Part shown: piece after piece, positions 26,293 to 35,554 of the stretch
Layout: each line of letters starts with the position of its first letter
Numbering within the stretch: position 1 is the stretch's first letter
NCBI GenBank assembly: GCA_023429995.1
Contig: JAEZCE010000029.1
Location: forward strand, 1-64,000
Source: Bacillota bacterium
Lineage (GTDB): Bacteria > Bacillota > UBA4882 > UBA8346
Direction: 5' to 3'
DNA: 64,000 nucleotides
Made by a program: the position numbers and the translations under genes
The notes under the pieces: model-generated
Seen by the model: only the letters and a program-made list of their open reading frames with translations
Told to the model about the DNA's origin: nothing
Databases searched by the model: none

Positions 26293-26996
26293 TCAATCCT
26301 TTCCACCGGTTCCGGATTTTCCTGGTGTTCAACTTTTTCCACCCGGCCGTTTTTGATCCGGATGACCCGGTGAGCCATGGCTGCCAAGGCCGAATTGTGG
26401 GTGATAATCATCACCGACTTTTTCATTTTCTTATTGACCTTGGATAAAAGACTTAAAATGGATTTACCGGTCTGATAATCGAGGGCTCCGGTGGGCTCAT
26501 CACAAAGCAACAGTAAGGGATTTTTGGCAACCGCCCGGGCAATGGCCACCCGTTGTTGTTCGCCCCCGGATAATTGAGCCGGGAAATTTCCGAGACGTTT
26601 GCCCAGTTCCACCGCTTCCATCACTTCCTTGATATCCAGCGGTTCATCGCTGATTTGGGCTGCCAGCTCGACATTTTCCAGGGCGGTCAGGTTCGGCATC
26701 AGGTTATAAAACTGAAAGACAAAGCCGATCTTTTTGCGCCGGTAAAAAGTTAATTCCTTGTCGGAATAACCCGCGATGTTTTGGCCTTCCACCCAGATTT
26801 CCCCGCCAGTTGGGCGGTCCATTCCGCCGATAATGTTTAAGACGGTACTTTTACCGGCCCCGCTGGGTCCGAGAACCACCGTCAACTCGCCCGGAAAAGT
26901 CTCAAAACTGATACCGTCGGCGGCCCTGATCGCAACCTCGCCGACCCGATATTCCTTGATCATATCCTTTAAACAAATCATCGCTTCATGGGTCAT
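26286..26996 (-). CDS. ABC exporter ATPase, MacB/LolD family
   Basis: A 236-residue ATPase: Walker A GPSGAGKST (about 42-50), Q-loop FQFYNLMP, signature LSGGEQQRVAIARA, Walker B LLLCDEPTGALD and H-loop MIITHN. The LSGGEQQR and EPTGALD forms are typical of the MacB/LolD/FtsE group. It overlaps the TetR gene upstream by 11 bp, so the regulator is the first gene of the tetR-ATPase-permease-adaptor operon. Confidence 0.95.
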   Translation of the reverse strand: MTHEAMICLKDMIKEYRVGEVAIRAADGISFETFPGELTVVLGPSGAGKSTVLNIIGGMDRPTGGEIWVEGQNIAGYSDKELTFYRRKKIGFVFQFYNLMPNLTALENVELAAQISDEPLDIKEVMEAVELGKRLGNFPAQLSGGEQQRVAIARAVAKNPLLLLCDEPTGALDYQTGKSILSLLSKVNKKMKKSVMIITHNSALAAMAHRVIRIKNGRVEKVEHQENPEPVERIEW

Positions 26997-27660
26997 CTTT
27001 ACCGCTCACCTCGGAATCAGTGATTTGTAAACTACCTTTTGCCGCGCCCAAAGCCTTTTCCAATACGGTAAAACCGGCCTGAACTCTATGAATAACAAAT
27101 TCCTTAGAAGCGTGAGGTTGCCTTAAAATACTATGGAAATAGGGTTCAAATCCACTGATTACAATCTCCAGTGTCTCCCGGGGATACTCTACATCAAAAA
27201 GTTTCTCTTTAACCCCCTGCTCGATGATGTTTAAAAACAAGGTAATGATGTCATTTAGCCAGCGCTGAGCCATCCGTTGGTGCAAGATCTCATTTTTTTC
27301 CTCATGGACATAATAAAAAATTTTTTGATTTTCAGGTTCCGGAAAAAGCATAAATCGGAAGGTGTTTTTAAGCTTTTGAATACTATTTAAAGTATTGTCA
27401 TTGCCGATATGATTGACTTTTTCCATTAAATGCTCGGCGAAACGGTTCACCACTTGATCCAAAATTTCATTTTTGGATTTAAAGTAATAATAAAATAAAC
27501 CCTGAGCCACTCCCACCTTGGCAACGATGTCGCTCACCGACGTTTCATCAAAGCCTTGGGTTAAAAAAAGCTCCGCCGCGGCATCGATGATTTCACTTTT
27601 TCTGGTTTCGGGTTCTTTGGTAATCCTGGTTTTACTCAACTTAAAGGCGCTCCTTCGCAT
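26986..27660 (-). CDS. TetR-family repressor of the MacAB-type exporter
   Basis: A 224-residue regulator with an N-terminal helix-turn-helix (about 20-66; IIDAAAELFLTQGFDETSVSDIVAKVGVAQGLFYYYF). It is the first gene of the exporter operon, and a perfect 7-bp-arm palindrome lies within its own promoter (27680-27709). This is the classic layout of an autorepressed, ligand-induced efflux system. Confidence 0.92.
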   Translation of the reverse strand: MRRSAFKLSKTRITKEPETRKSEIIDAAAELFLTQGFDETSVSDIVAKVGVAQGLFYYYFKSKNEILDQVVNRFAEHLMEKVNHIGNDNTLNSIQKLKNTFRFMLFPEPENQKIFYYVHEEKNEILHQRMAQRWLNDIITLFLNIIEQGVKEKLFDVEYPRETLEIVISGFEPYFHSILRQPHASKEFVIHRVQAGFTVLEKALGAAKGSLQITDSEVSGKDDP

Positions 27661-27679
27661 AACTTCCCTTGATAAAGTT

Positions 27680-27709
27680 ATTATATTCCACTGACTGACT
27701 ATCAGTCAA
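27680..27709 (-). promoter_or_regulatory. exporter operon promoter with embedded TetR operator
   Basis: Minus strand TTGACT (27709-27704), 18-bp spacer, TATAAT (27685-27680). The palindrome TGACTGA-CTA-TCAGTCA occupies 27692-27708, covering the -35 box and spacer, so a bound repressor would block polymerase. Confidence 0.8.
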
Positions 27710-27750
27710 TGAAATTTCATGATAGTATCCATTCATTTTCAATGAAGCGT

Positions 27751-28593
27751 TTATTCGGGATAACGGTGGGCAAACCAGTCAATCAACTTCCTGGCGACAC
27801 TGATTTTTCCCGGGATCGGGGGAAGATTGCCGGCGGTAAACCACTTTGCTTCGACGATTTCCCTGCCGTCAACATGGATATCGCCGCTTTCATATTCGGC
27901 CACAAAAGCAACCATTAAAGAATCGGGAAACGGCCAGGGTTGGCTGGCGAAGTATTGAATATTCCGAACTTCGATACCCACTTCTTCCCGGACTTCTCTG
28001 CGCAGACATTCCTCCAACGATTCTCCGGGCTCCACAAAACCGGCAATCACCGTACGAAGATCCCCCGGAAGATTGCGGTTGCGGGCTAACAAAATTTGGT
28101 TGCCCTTAGTGATCGCCACGATGATCGCCGGAGAAATCCGGGGGAAAACAAGCTCCCGGCAACGGGGACAAATTTTAGCCCTTTCTTCGGCGGCAGGTTC
28201 GGTGGGAGCGCCGCAACTGCCGCAATATAAAGTATGCCGATCCCAATTGGAAAGGTGATAGGCCCGGCCCACCAGCCAAAATAAATCCTCCGGCATCTTC
28301 CCGTAGAGCTCGCGCACCTTAACAAAGCTGAATGTGGAAGGAAAATCTTGTTCAGCCGCAACCGTGGCGAAATAACAGGGACGCCCTTCCAGTGTTCCCA
28401 GATAACGCTCGGCGCCGGTTAAAGCGAATGTTTCTCCGGCGGCTAACGGCAAGTGATACCCGATTCCACCCGGATTACCGGGGACACTCCTGTCAGGAGA
28501 AATATCCATCAGGATTTGATGGTCGTGGAACAAAAACCAGTAAGCCGCGGAATCCTTTGGGTGATTGAGGCAAGTGCCGGGTATGAAATTCAT
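27751..28593 (-). CDS. nudC: NudC-like Nudix hydrolase (NADH/NAD-RNA pyrophosphatase)
   Basis: About 280 residues. A four-cysteine zinc ribbon (CGSCGAP and CPRC, about 122-145) precedes the Nudix box GFVEPGESLEECLRREVREEVGIE (about 185-208), and the SQPWPFPDSLMVAF motif after it is the NudC signature for NADH. It hydrolyses NAD(H) and NAD-capped RNA. Start chosen at 28593, with GGGAG eight bases upstream; a first ATG at 28608 is in frame. Confidence 0.92.
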   Translation of the reverse strand: MNFIPGTCLNHPKDSAAYWFLFHDHQILMDISPDRSVPGNPGGIGYHLPLAAGETFALTGAERYLGTLEGRPCYFATVAAEQDFPSTFSFVKVRELYGKMPEDLFWLVGRAYHLSNWDRHTLYCGSCGAPTEPAAEERAKICPRCRELVFPRISPAIIVAITKGNQILLARNRNLPGDLRTVIAGFVEPGESLEECLRREVREEVGIEVRNIQYFASQPWPFPDSLMVAFVAEYESGDIHVDGREIVEAKWFTAGNLPPIPGKISVARKLIDWFAHRYPE

Positions 28594-28613
28594 TGCGCAT
28601 TCTCCCATGCTGT

Positions 28614-29207
28614 TTATTCAAGCGTAAAAACATAATGCCCGTATACGTTGATCACTTGAGTTTTTCCATTCTCCCAAACCCGTACCTGATCCAGGGGATT
28701 GTAAACCAAATGATTATGACCGTGTAAAAAAAAGCGGGGCTTGCTATGTTCGAGCAGTTTGTTAAATGCCGCAAATCCCCGGTGAGCAAAGTCTTTTCCC
28801 TCGTGGATCCCTTTTGGCGTGGCATGGGTCACGATTACATCGGGCTTACCGCCAAACCAGACGCTGAAAATGGCCTTATTTACCATCCAACCCATTTCCC
28901 GCTCAGTATATTGGACTACCCCGTTATTGTAGCGCGGACATCCCTCAAACCCAAGAAATTTGAATCCTTTATAGCGGACCATCCGGTTATGTAAATTCTC
29001 CCCAAGGGAGACGGCCTTGGTTATTTTCTGATCATGATTGCCCCGTACATAAAAAAGAGGCGCGCCGTACACCGTGGAAACATAGGACAGATAATCCTCC
29101 GAGAGATCCCCGCAGGAAATAACCAGATCGACGGGACCGATCTTCAGCCTCATCCTTTCTTCGTACAGCGTTTCCTCTTCAACATCAGCTATCGCTAATA
29201 TTCTCAT
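28614..29207 (-). CDS. calcineurin-like metallophosphoesterase
   Basis: About 197 residues. Motifs SCGDL, RGNHD and LHGHNH (near the C-terminus) match the metallophosphoesterase fold. The usual first motif DxH is replaced: the strand reads LAIADVEEET, with D but no following H, so one metal site may be altered. The start ATG 29207 follows a GGGGG run by six bases; the longer frame to 29243 lacks a ribosome-binding site. Substrate unknown. It precedes the Nudix gene on the same strand by about 20 bp. Confidence 0.82.
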   Translation of the reverse strand: MRILAIADVEEETLYEERMRLKIGPVDLVISCGDLSEDYLSYVSTVYGAPLFYVRGNHDQKITKAVSLGENLHNRMVRYKGFKFLGFEGCPRYNNGVVQYTEREMGWMVNKAIFSVWFGGKPDVIVTHATPKGIHEGKDFAHRGFAAFNKLLEHSKPRFFLHGHNHLVYNPLDQVRVWENGKTQVINVYGHYVFTLE

Positions 29208-29466
29208 TAAAAACCCCCGTTTAGGCCTTGGAATATATTTCAATGTTTCGACGATCCCCAGCCTTTACCTTCCTTGCCCGAGGGATTTTATTGATCATGT
29301 CTCATTTCTATTATATGAAATATAATGTTATAATAAATTGTAAATGTTTCAAAAAACAATGAAAAATGATAAACCCGGGGGAGGGAGTTTTTTCCCATCC
29401 AACCAATGGGTTCCTTTTGGTTATTCTCAGGTTACGTTTTTCCTTACTTCAAATGGGGGGCGCTTA

Positions 29467-30324
29467 ATGAAAAAAAATCATGGGTTATTGAAAACCATCA
29501 AGAAATACTTATTTTTCGAGTTGGGAGCAGTGCTGGCCGCAGTGGGACTGGAAGAATTCCTGATACCCAACAAAATCATCGACGGCGGGATTACCGGGGT
29601 ATCGATTATCTCAAGCTATTTAAGCCATTTTTCACTGGGCATTTTCATCTTCATTCTGAACATTCCCTTTCTCATCTTCGGTTATAAACAAATCGGCAAG
29701 ACTTTCGTAATATCCACCCTGTTTTCCGTAACGTCCCTGGCGATTTGGGTTTCAGTACTCCATCCGATTCCGGGTGTCACTCACGATGTGCTGCTGGCGA
29801 CGGTTTTCGGCGGCATCATTCTGGGGATCGGGGTCGGTATCATCATTCGTTACGGCGGCTCTCTCGACGGAACCGAAATCATTGCCATCTTTTTGAATAA
29901 AAAGAGCTGTTTTTCCGTGGGTGAAATCATCATGTTTTTTAACCTTTTTATCATGGCCAGCGCCGGATTCGTCTTTGGCTGGGATAAGGCGATGTATTCA
30001 CTGATCGCCTACTTTATCGCCTATAAAATGATTGATGTGACTATCGAAGGACTGGATGAAACCAAGGCCGCTCTGATCATCACCGATAAAGGCCCGGAGA
30101 TTGCCGAGGTCATTACGGCCCGGTTAGGCAGAGGAGTGACTTTTTTGGAAGCCAAAGGCGGCTTCAGCGGTCAAGCAAAAAACGCGATTTATTCCGTGGT
30201 GACCCGTTTGGAAATTGTGAAATTAAAATCGATTATCCACGATATCGATGAGGAGGCTTTTATGACCATCAGCGATGTCAGCGATGTGATGGGCGGGAAA
30301 CATAAAAAACGAGATATCCATTAA
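29467..30324 (+). CDS. YitT/YczE-family membrane protein (DUF161 plus DUF2179)
   Basis: About 285 residues: five or six transmembrane helices (about 10-190) and a C-terminal cytoplasmic DUF2179 domain (about 200-275). LEEFLIPNKIIDGGITGVSII is the conserved N-terminal signature. Members are widespread in Firmicutes and lack a settled function. An in-frame upstream start at 29344 adds 41 residues unlike the family; the ATG at 29467 follows a G-rich tract and fits better. A shared terminator follows at 30405. Confidence 0.88.
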   Translation: MKKNHGLLKTIKKYLFFELGAVLAAVGLEEFLIPNKIIDGGITGVSIISSYLSHFSLGIFIFILNIPFLIFGYKQIGKTFVISTLFSVTSLAIWVSVLHPIPGVTHDVLLATVFGGIILGIGVGIIIRYGGSLDGTEIIAIFLNKKSCFSVGEIIMFFNLFIMASAGFVFGWDKAMYSLIAYFIAYKMIDVTIEGLDETKAALIITDKGPEIAEVITARLGRGVTFLEAKGGFSGQAKNAIYSVVTRLEIVKLKSIIHDIDEEAFMTISDVSDVMGGKHKKRDIH

Positions 30325-30404
30325 TGCCGGTAAAAGGACCGAATCATGTTCTTCCAGCGCTTCTTTTAAGCGTCACTTTATCGTAAAAGCCAAGGGTAAA
30401 AAGA

Positions 30405-30452
30405 TAAAAACCCCAGAAAGACCGGGAAACAAGTCTTTCCGGGGTTTTTTCA
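30405..30452. terminator. bidirectional terminator between yitT-like and sugar-transport operons
   Basis: Arms AACCCC-A-GAAAGAC and GTCTTTC-C-GGGGTT with A run left and T run right, between convergent genes. Confidence 0.9.
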
Positions 30453-30457
30453 ATTCA

Positions 30458-31420
30458 TCAGGGTTTATGCATTTCACTTTGGAATGTTTTTAGATTATCC
30501 TTGGTAACAAGAATGGTGCCCGAATCGGTGAAAGACGGAACTTTCTTACCCTTAATGGTGTCCATTGCATATTTGCCGCCTAAATAACCCATTCTCCAGA
30601 ATTTCTGGGCCATTGTCGCCCATATTTTACCTTTGGAAATATTGTCCACGGTTTCACTGATAGCATCAATCGCAAGAATCGTCATCTTATTTGTCAAATT
30701 ATTTTCGCTCGCAACCAACGCGGCGCTATTCCCGCAGGTAGCGTTGAGGCATAACACGGTATTCACTTCAGGGTGGGCTTTAAAAATATCTTGGAATTTT
30801 TGAACTGCCGTCATGGAATCACCATTGTCCTGTTCGGTGATGACTATTTTGATATTGGGATATTTTTGGGCCACCCGGGCTTCAAAAGCTTTTTTCTGTT
30901 CCAACTGATTGGACACATCGAGCCGAACCATCATGATACAAACATTTGCCTTCCCGCCGGTCTTTTTGGCGATATAATCCGCAGCTTGAATACCATAGTT
31001 TGTATTATTTGTGCCTATGAAACAAACCCGGCTATCCTCCGGCGAATCGGAGCTGGTATTGATAATCGGTATTCCGGCCCGTTTAGCCTTGATATATGTA
31101 TTACTCAAAGCACTGTAATTATAGGGAACCGTGATAATGGCATCCGGTTTCTCGGCAATAGCGCTCTCTAGCGCCTGCACCATTTGGCCGTCATCAATAA
31201 CGGAAGGACCAATAATTTTAAGCCTAAAGCCTGATTCTTTCGCTGCCTGTTTCATGCCGTTTTCTTCATCGGTAAAGACAGGGTTGCCCACCAAGGGATT
31301 GACAAAGATAACATAAGGTTTCTTTGCGGAACTACCTGCAGCAGCTTGACTTGGGATTCCAGGCGCAATCAGTACCGAAATCATAAGCAATACCATTCCC
31401 CATAATAATCCTTTTTTCAT
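30458..31420 (-). CDS. ribose-type ABC transporter substrate-binding protein, system 1
   Basis: About 320 residues with a Sec signal (to about residue 27, SQA-AAG) and a type I periplasmic-binding fold like RbsB. There is no lipobox cysteine, unlike the usual lipoprotein form of monoderm Firmicutes. ATG 31420 has GGAG seven bases upstream, so I start there rather than at the ATG two codons earlier. It is the last gene of a permease-ATPase-binding protein operon. The sugar is not evident. Confidence 0.9.
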   Translation of the reverse strand: MKKGLLWGMVLLMISVLIAPGIPSQAAAGSSAKKPYVIFVNPLVGNPVFTDEENGMKQAAKESGFRLKIIGPSVIDDGQMVQALESAIAEKPDAIITVPYNYSALSNTYIKAKRAGIPIINTSSDSPEDSRVCFIGTNNTNYGIQAADYIAKKTGGKANVCIMMVRLDVSNQLEQKKAFEARVAQKYPNIKIVITEQDNGDSMTAVQKFQDIFKAHPEVNTVLCLNATCGNSAALVASENNLTNKMTILAIDAISETVDNISKGKIWATMAQKFWRMGYLGGKYAMDTIKGKKVPSFTDSGTILVTKDNLKTFQSEMHKP

Positions 31421-31457
31421 TTCCATTCTCCTTTTTTGTTAATATATATCAGTTTCA

Positions 31458-32984
31458 TCAACTGAAATACTTCTCCAAACCTGTTGCGGCCCGCATAACC
31501 TTTTCCTGCGAGACTTGGCTGCGTGGAATTTCAGCCCACACTTTCCCCCCGAAAAGCACTAAAAAGCGGTCACACATACCCAGCAATTCGGGTAAATCCG
31601 AAGATATCATGACGATGGCCACCTTTGATTTTACCAATTCATTCATAATGTTGTATATTTCCACTTTAGCGCCAACATCCACGCCGCGGGTGGGTTCATC
31701 CAGGATGAGTACTTTCAAATCCTTCATCAACCATTTCGCAAGGACGATCTTTTGTTGATTACCCCCGCTTAGGTTCATAATGTTGGTATTTAACCCTTCC
31801 GCCTTCACATGCAACTTATCGAAAAAATGTTGGGAAATGGTTTCCTCGTTTGCTCGGTTGACGATTCCCGCTTTCGATACCGCATGCAAACTTGAAAGGG
31901 TCATGTTTTCCCTCAAGTTCATCGGCGGGATAATCCCCGTTTTTTTTCGATCTTCCGTAACCAGTCCGATTCCATTTTCAATAGCTTGCAACGGTGTTGT
32001 GATATCCACTTTTTTACCGTTCAAATAAATTTCACCCTCGATAGGTTTTAGTGTCCCAAAGATTGCATTGGCTATTTCAGTCCGTCCCGCGCCGACCAAG
32101 CCCGCGATACCCAATATTTCTCCTTCTCTCAAGGCAAAACTGATGTTTTCAACAATATTTTTGTTGGAGATAAAAGGATGTTTTACGGTGAAATTTTCAA
32201 TACGCAATACTTCAGGTCCAAGGGGCGCTTTCTCTTTGGGATACATGTCGTCAATTTTGCGCCCGACCATATCCTCAACGATTTGATTGACCTCCAAATC
32301 AGCGCGGTTATAGGAAGAAATGACGTTTCCATCCCGCAGAACCATTACCCGGTTGGCAATCTCAAAAACTTCTTCCAGATGATGCGAAATATAAATACTG
32401 GAAATTCCCTTAGCAGACAGTTCCTTCATAATATTAAACAAATTAAACGCGTCTTGCTCGGTTAACGCAGAGGTCGGTTCATCTAAAACCAGAATTTGGG
32501 GGTGCCGCGCCAAAGACTTTGCAATGGAAAGGAGCTGCTGCTGGCTGGTACTTAAATTTCTCGCCATTTCTTGGGGATCGACATTCAGACGCACCATTTG
32601 AAGATACTTTTGCGTCTGTGCATAAGTTTTTTTCCAGTCAACGATGCCCGGAACCACTTGGGGCAACCGGCCTAAAAATATGTTTTCGGCAACCGTCAAA
32701 TCCAGATGCAGGCTGATCTCCTGATGAATCATTTCGATTCCCGCATTTTGTGAATCGCTTGGGTTTTTAAAGACTTTTTCCACGCCATTGATGAAAATTT
32801 GCCCCTCAAACGTCCCATACGGATAAGTACCGCTTAGAATATTCATCAACGTAGACTTTCCGGCCCCGTTTTCCCCAACAAGCGCCAGGACTTCCCCTTG
32901 ATGTAATTCCAAATTGACATTTTTGAAAACTGTGATCGGACCGAATCTTTTGGTGATATTCAACATCTTTAAAATAATTTCCAT
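31458..32984 (-). CDS. ribose-type ABC transporter ATPase (RbsA/MglA family), system 1
   Basis: A 508-residue protein with two fused ATPase domains. The first has intact Walker A GENGAGKST (about 37-45), and the second has the degenerate GLVGAGRTE site (about 293-301) typical of RbsA/MglA. Signature LSGGNQQK is present in the second half. It lies between the permease (38-bp gap) and the binding-protein gene. Confidence 0.95.
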   Translation of the reverse strand: MEIILKMLNITKRFGPITVFKNVNLELHQGEVLALVGENGAGKSTLMNILSGTYPYGTFEGQIFINGVEKVFKNPSDSQNAGIEMIHQEISLHLDLTVAENIFLGRLPQVVPGIVDWKKTYAQTQKYLQMVRLNVDPQEMARNLSTSQQQLLSIAKSLARHPQILVLDEPTSALTEQDAFNLFNIMKELSAKGISSIYISHHLEEVFEIANRVMVLRDGNVISSYNRADLEVNQIVEDMVGRKIDDMYPKEKAPLGPEVLRIENFTVKHPFISNKNIVENISFALREGEILGIAGLVGAGRTEIANAIFGTLKPIEGEIYLNGKKVDITTPLQAIENGIGLVTEDRKKTGIIPPMNLRENMTLSSLHAVSKAGIVNRANEETISQHFFDKLHVKAEGLNTNIMNLSGGNQQKIVLAKWLMKDLKVLILDEPTRGVDVGAKVEIYNIMNELVKSKVAIVMISSDLPELLGMCDRFLVLFGGKVWAEIPRSQVSQEKVMRAATGLEKYFS

Positions 32985-33022
32985 CGATAATCAAGCCCTT
33001 TTCCTGGAATTTATTTGAGTTC

Positions 33023-33979
33023 CTAAGCCTTTGTTTTATTCCGTTTATATTGATCAAGACCGACGGCAAACACAATAATTAAACCCATAACGAATTTTTG
33101 CCAGTAAGCCGAAACCCCCACCAGGTTCATTCCGTTATATAAGACACTCATAAATAATGCGCCGAATACGGTTCCCAGAATCGTGCCCGAACCGCCATTC
33201 AAGCTTGTACCGCCTATGATTACAGCCGTAATGACCTGCATTTCATAGCCGTCGCCGATAGAGGGCTGCGCCGATCCGAGTCTGGACGCCATAAGTATTC
33301 CGGATAAGGCTGCCAGGGTCGTCACGATAATATAGACCGATGCCTTGATGCGATTTACGTTAATTCCCGAATAACGGGCCGTTTCCTCATTGCCGCCGAT
33401 GGCGTAAACTTTTCTGCCATAGATAGTATGTTTAAGGACCCAGTTTGCCAGGAGCGCAAGGATGGCCGTTATGATGACGACATAGGGAATGCCGAAAAGG
33501 CTGCCCAGGCTGAATTGGCTGAATGCGGCGGGCAATGGATATATCGGAGTCCCTTTGGTAACCACAAGAACAAGCCCTCTCGCCATATACATGGTGCCCA
33601 AAGTCGTAATGAGCGGCGGAATCGAAAACTTTACCACCACCAAAGCATTGAATAGTCCTCCGGCCACTCCCGAAAGCAAACCGATGAAGATCGCCAGGGG
33701 AATGGGCACGCCCGATTTCAGACAAATGCCGCAAATTAAACCGCAAAGCGCCAAAAAAGACCCCACGGAAAGGTCAAGACCGGCTGCAATGAGAACAAAG
33801 GTCATCCCGATTGAAATAACCAGTATGTAGGACGTGCTGCGAAGTACATCGTTGATATTGCCAAACGAATAAAAAACCGGATTCATAATGCCGATCAACA
33901 AGCATAACAAAATTAAAGGAATGAGTATCCCTGTCTCTCGGGCATCGAAAAACTTACGCAAAAAATTTTTTGTCTTCAC
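33023..33979 (-). CDS. ribose-type ABC transporter permease (RbsC family), system 1
   Basis: A 318-residue polytopic protein with about eight to ten helices and the AGLDLSVGSFLAL and TRLGSAQPSIGDGYEMQVITAVIIGGTS-type RbsC motifs. Starts with GTG, GGAGG 13 bases upstream. First gene of transporter operon 1, with LacI-type operator sequences at 34030-34051. Confidence 0.95.
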   Translation of the reverse strand: MKTKNFLRKFFDARETGILIPLILLCLLIGIMNPVFYSFGNINDVLRSTSYILVISIGMTFVLIAAGLDLSVGSFLALCGLICGICLKSGVPIPLAIFIGLLSGVAGGLFNALVVVKFSIPPLITTLGTMYMARGLVLVVTKGTPIYPLPAAFSQFSLGSLFGIPYVVIITAILALLANWVLKHTIYGRKVYAIGGNEETARYSGINVNRIKASVYIIVTTLAALSGILMASRLGSAQPSIGDGYEMQVITAVIIGGTSLNGGSGTILGTVFGALFMSVLYNGMNLVGVSAYWQKFVMGLIIVFAVGLDQYKRNKTKA

Positions 33980-34029
33980 CGCAGAATTCCAACCTCCTCA
34001 AATGTTTGAAATCGTAATACCCACAAATT

Positions 34030-34051
34030 ACGAAAACGGTTTCCTAAACCG
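34030..34051. promoter_or_regulatory. LacI-type operator upstream of transporter system 1
   Basis: ACGAAAACGGTTT (34030-34042) overlaps the perfect palindrome CGGTTT-CCT-AAACCG (34037-34051). The 13-mer recurs, inverted, in the promoter of the lacI-family gene at 35563-35575. Confidence 0.6.
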
Positions 34052-34155
34052 AGCGATTTCCATTTCCTTAAGCTTTACTTGAAAATGGAGCTTTCCCCTT
34101 TATCATTTCGCTCTCTTGATCATTACATAATATTTCCGCCTCATGATATCCATCT

Positions 34156-35328
34156 CTATAAGGACCCATAGATAATCTGTCTCATGGCTCTTCTCACATT
34201 CAAATCAGGTCCCTGCGCTATCTGCTGCATATAGGTCACAGCCAAACCTTCTTCGGGGTCTACCAAAAAATAGTTGCCCGGTAATCCGTCCCAGCCATAT
34301 TCGCCGACACTGCCGTTGCTTGAGGCTGCGACATTATCCATCATGACCCGGAATAGATTGCCGTAACCATATCCCGCAAGACCCTCGAAATATATCGAAT
34401 CCCGCTGGGCTTGATTTAACTGATTGGCCCTCATAAAGGCGATCGTCTTACGGCCCAGAATTTCCCGGCCGTTGTAAACTCCCTCATTCACCAGCATCCT
34501 GAGAAAATGCATATAGTCCTCCAGGGTGGAATACAGGCCGGCGCCTCCGGACTCAAAACATGGTTCTTCGCTAGGGTTTATTGATGAAAAGGTGAGTAAG
34601 GTTAAGGATTCCATCATTTTTTCGTCCGCTATTTCCAAATGGCCCTGTTCATCTTTTCGGGTGTACATTTTGGCTAACCTGGCCAATTTACTTTCCGCCA
34701 CTTTAAAATCGCTATCGGCCATTTCAAGGGGCTCAAAGAGTTCCTTTTTCAAAAACTCGCTCAATCGCCGACCCGACACAACTTCAACCATACCGCCTAA
34801 AATATCCGCGGACGAACCGTATTTCCATCCTTCTCCCGGCTCAAAGTCCAATGGGGCTTGGGCCAGGATGTTGCAAATCTCGGCGCTGGAAAATTTTCGG
34901 CCCATCTTTACCTGTTGTTTGATTTCCGTAAATAACCGGGCCATTGCTTTTTCGCCTTCCGTATCCGCCGCCGGATATACAAGACCGGAAGTCATATTTA
35001 AAAGATTTTGGATGGAGATTTGTTTTTTGGCGTCAACAATTCCTTGGTTGTCGCATACCTTCATATGTTGAAATTCCGGCAAATATTTGGCAATGGAATC
35101 ATTTAAATCAATGAGGCCTCTTTCATAAAGAATCATGACTGCAACCGCGGTAATCGGTTTACTCATGGAAAATATCCTATAAATCGAATCCCGGCCGTCC
35201 GAACCATAGCTATTTTGAAACACTCTCCGATGATGGTGTTCCACTGCTATCGATGCGCCCAGTATTTTTTGTTTCTTCAGTTCATTATCAAACAAATCAT
35301 TGAGGCTATGTAGTTTAGCCAGGTTCAT
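34156..35328 (-). CDS. serine hydrolase, class C beta-lactamase/esterase family
   Basis: A 390-residue protein with the SxxK nucleophile motif SMSK (residues about 70-73) and a YGS motif in WKYGSSAD that takes the place of YxN. No signal peptide is seen, so it is cytoplasmic and more likely an esterase or D-amino-acid/sugar-ester hydrolase than an antibiotic lactamase. It lies upstream of transporter operon 1 and divergent from the LacI gene, suggesting it processes an imported conjugated sugar. Function inferred only at family level. Confidence 0.85.
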   Translation of the reverse strand: MNLAKLHSLNDLFDNELKKQKILGASIAVEHHHRRVFQNSYGSDGRDSIYRIFSMSKPITAVAVMILYERGLIDLNDSIAKYLPEFQHMKVCDNQGIVDAKKQISIQNLLNMTSGLVYPAADTEGEKAMARLFTEIKQQVKMGRKFSSAEICNILAQAPLDFEPGEGWKYGSSADILGGMVEVVSGRRLSEFLKKELFEPLEMADSDFKVAESKLARLAKMYTRKDEQGHLEIADEKMMESLTLLTFSSINPSEEPCFESGGAGLYSTLEDYMHFLRMLVNEGVYNGREILGRKTIAFMRANQLNQAQRDSIYFEGLAGYGYGNLFRVMMDNVAASSNGSVGEYGWDGLPGNYFLVDPEEGLAVTYMQQIAQGPDLNVRRAMRQIIYGSL

Positions 35329-35384
35329 AACGTTTCATCCTCCATAACAATACCCGTTCCGTAGCAATAAAATCCGAAATATTT

Positions 35385-35398
35385 CGAAAGCGCTTTCG
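35385..35398. promoter_or_regulatory. perfect LacI/CcpA-type palindrome
   Basis: CGAAAGCGCTTTCG is a 14-bp perfect palindrome centred in the divergent region between the serine hydrolase and lacI-family genes. It matches the generic LacI-family half-site GAAAnCG and resembles a cre site. Confidence 0.65.
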
Positions 35399-35554
35399 GT
35401 AAATAAAGCATACCAAATGTTACTACGCCTGTCAATATATTTGGACTTTTTTCCGTTTCGATGAACCGTAAACCATAGCCCAACTTTCAGGATGGTTTCC
35501 ATTGCTTAAATATGCAGATAGGAATGGTTTTTTTCGGCTACCTATCTTATTGCA

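Noticed and set aside
34156..35328. Antibiotic-resistance beta-lactamase
   Set aside because: No signal peptide, and YGS in place of YxN; an intracellular esterase-like role linked to sugar uptake fits better.
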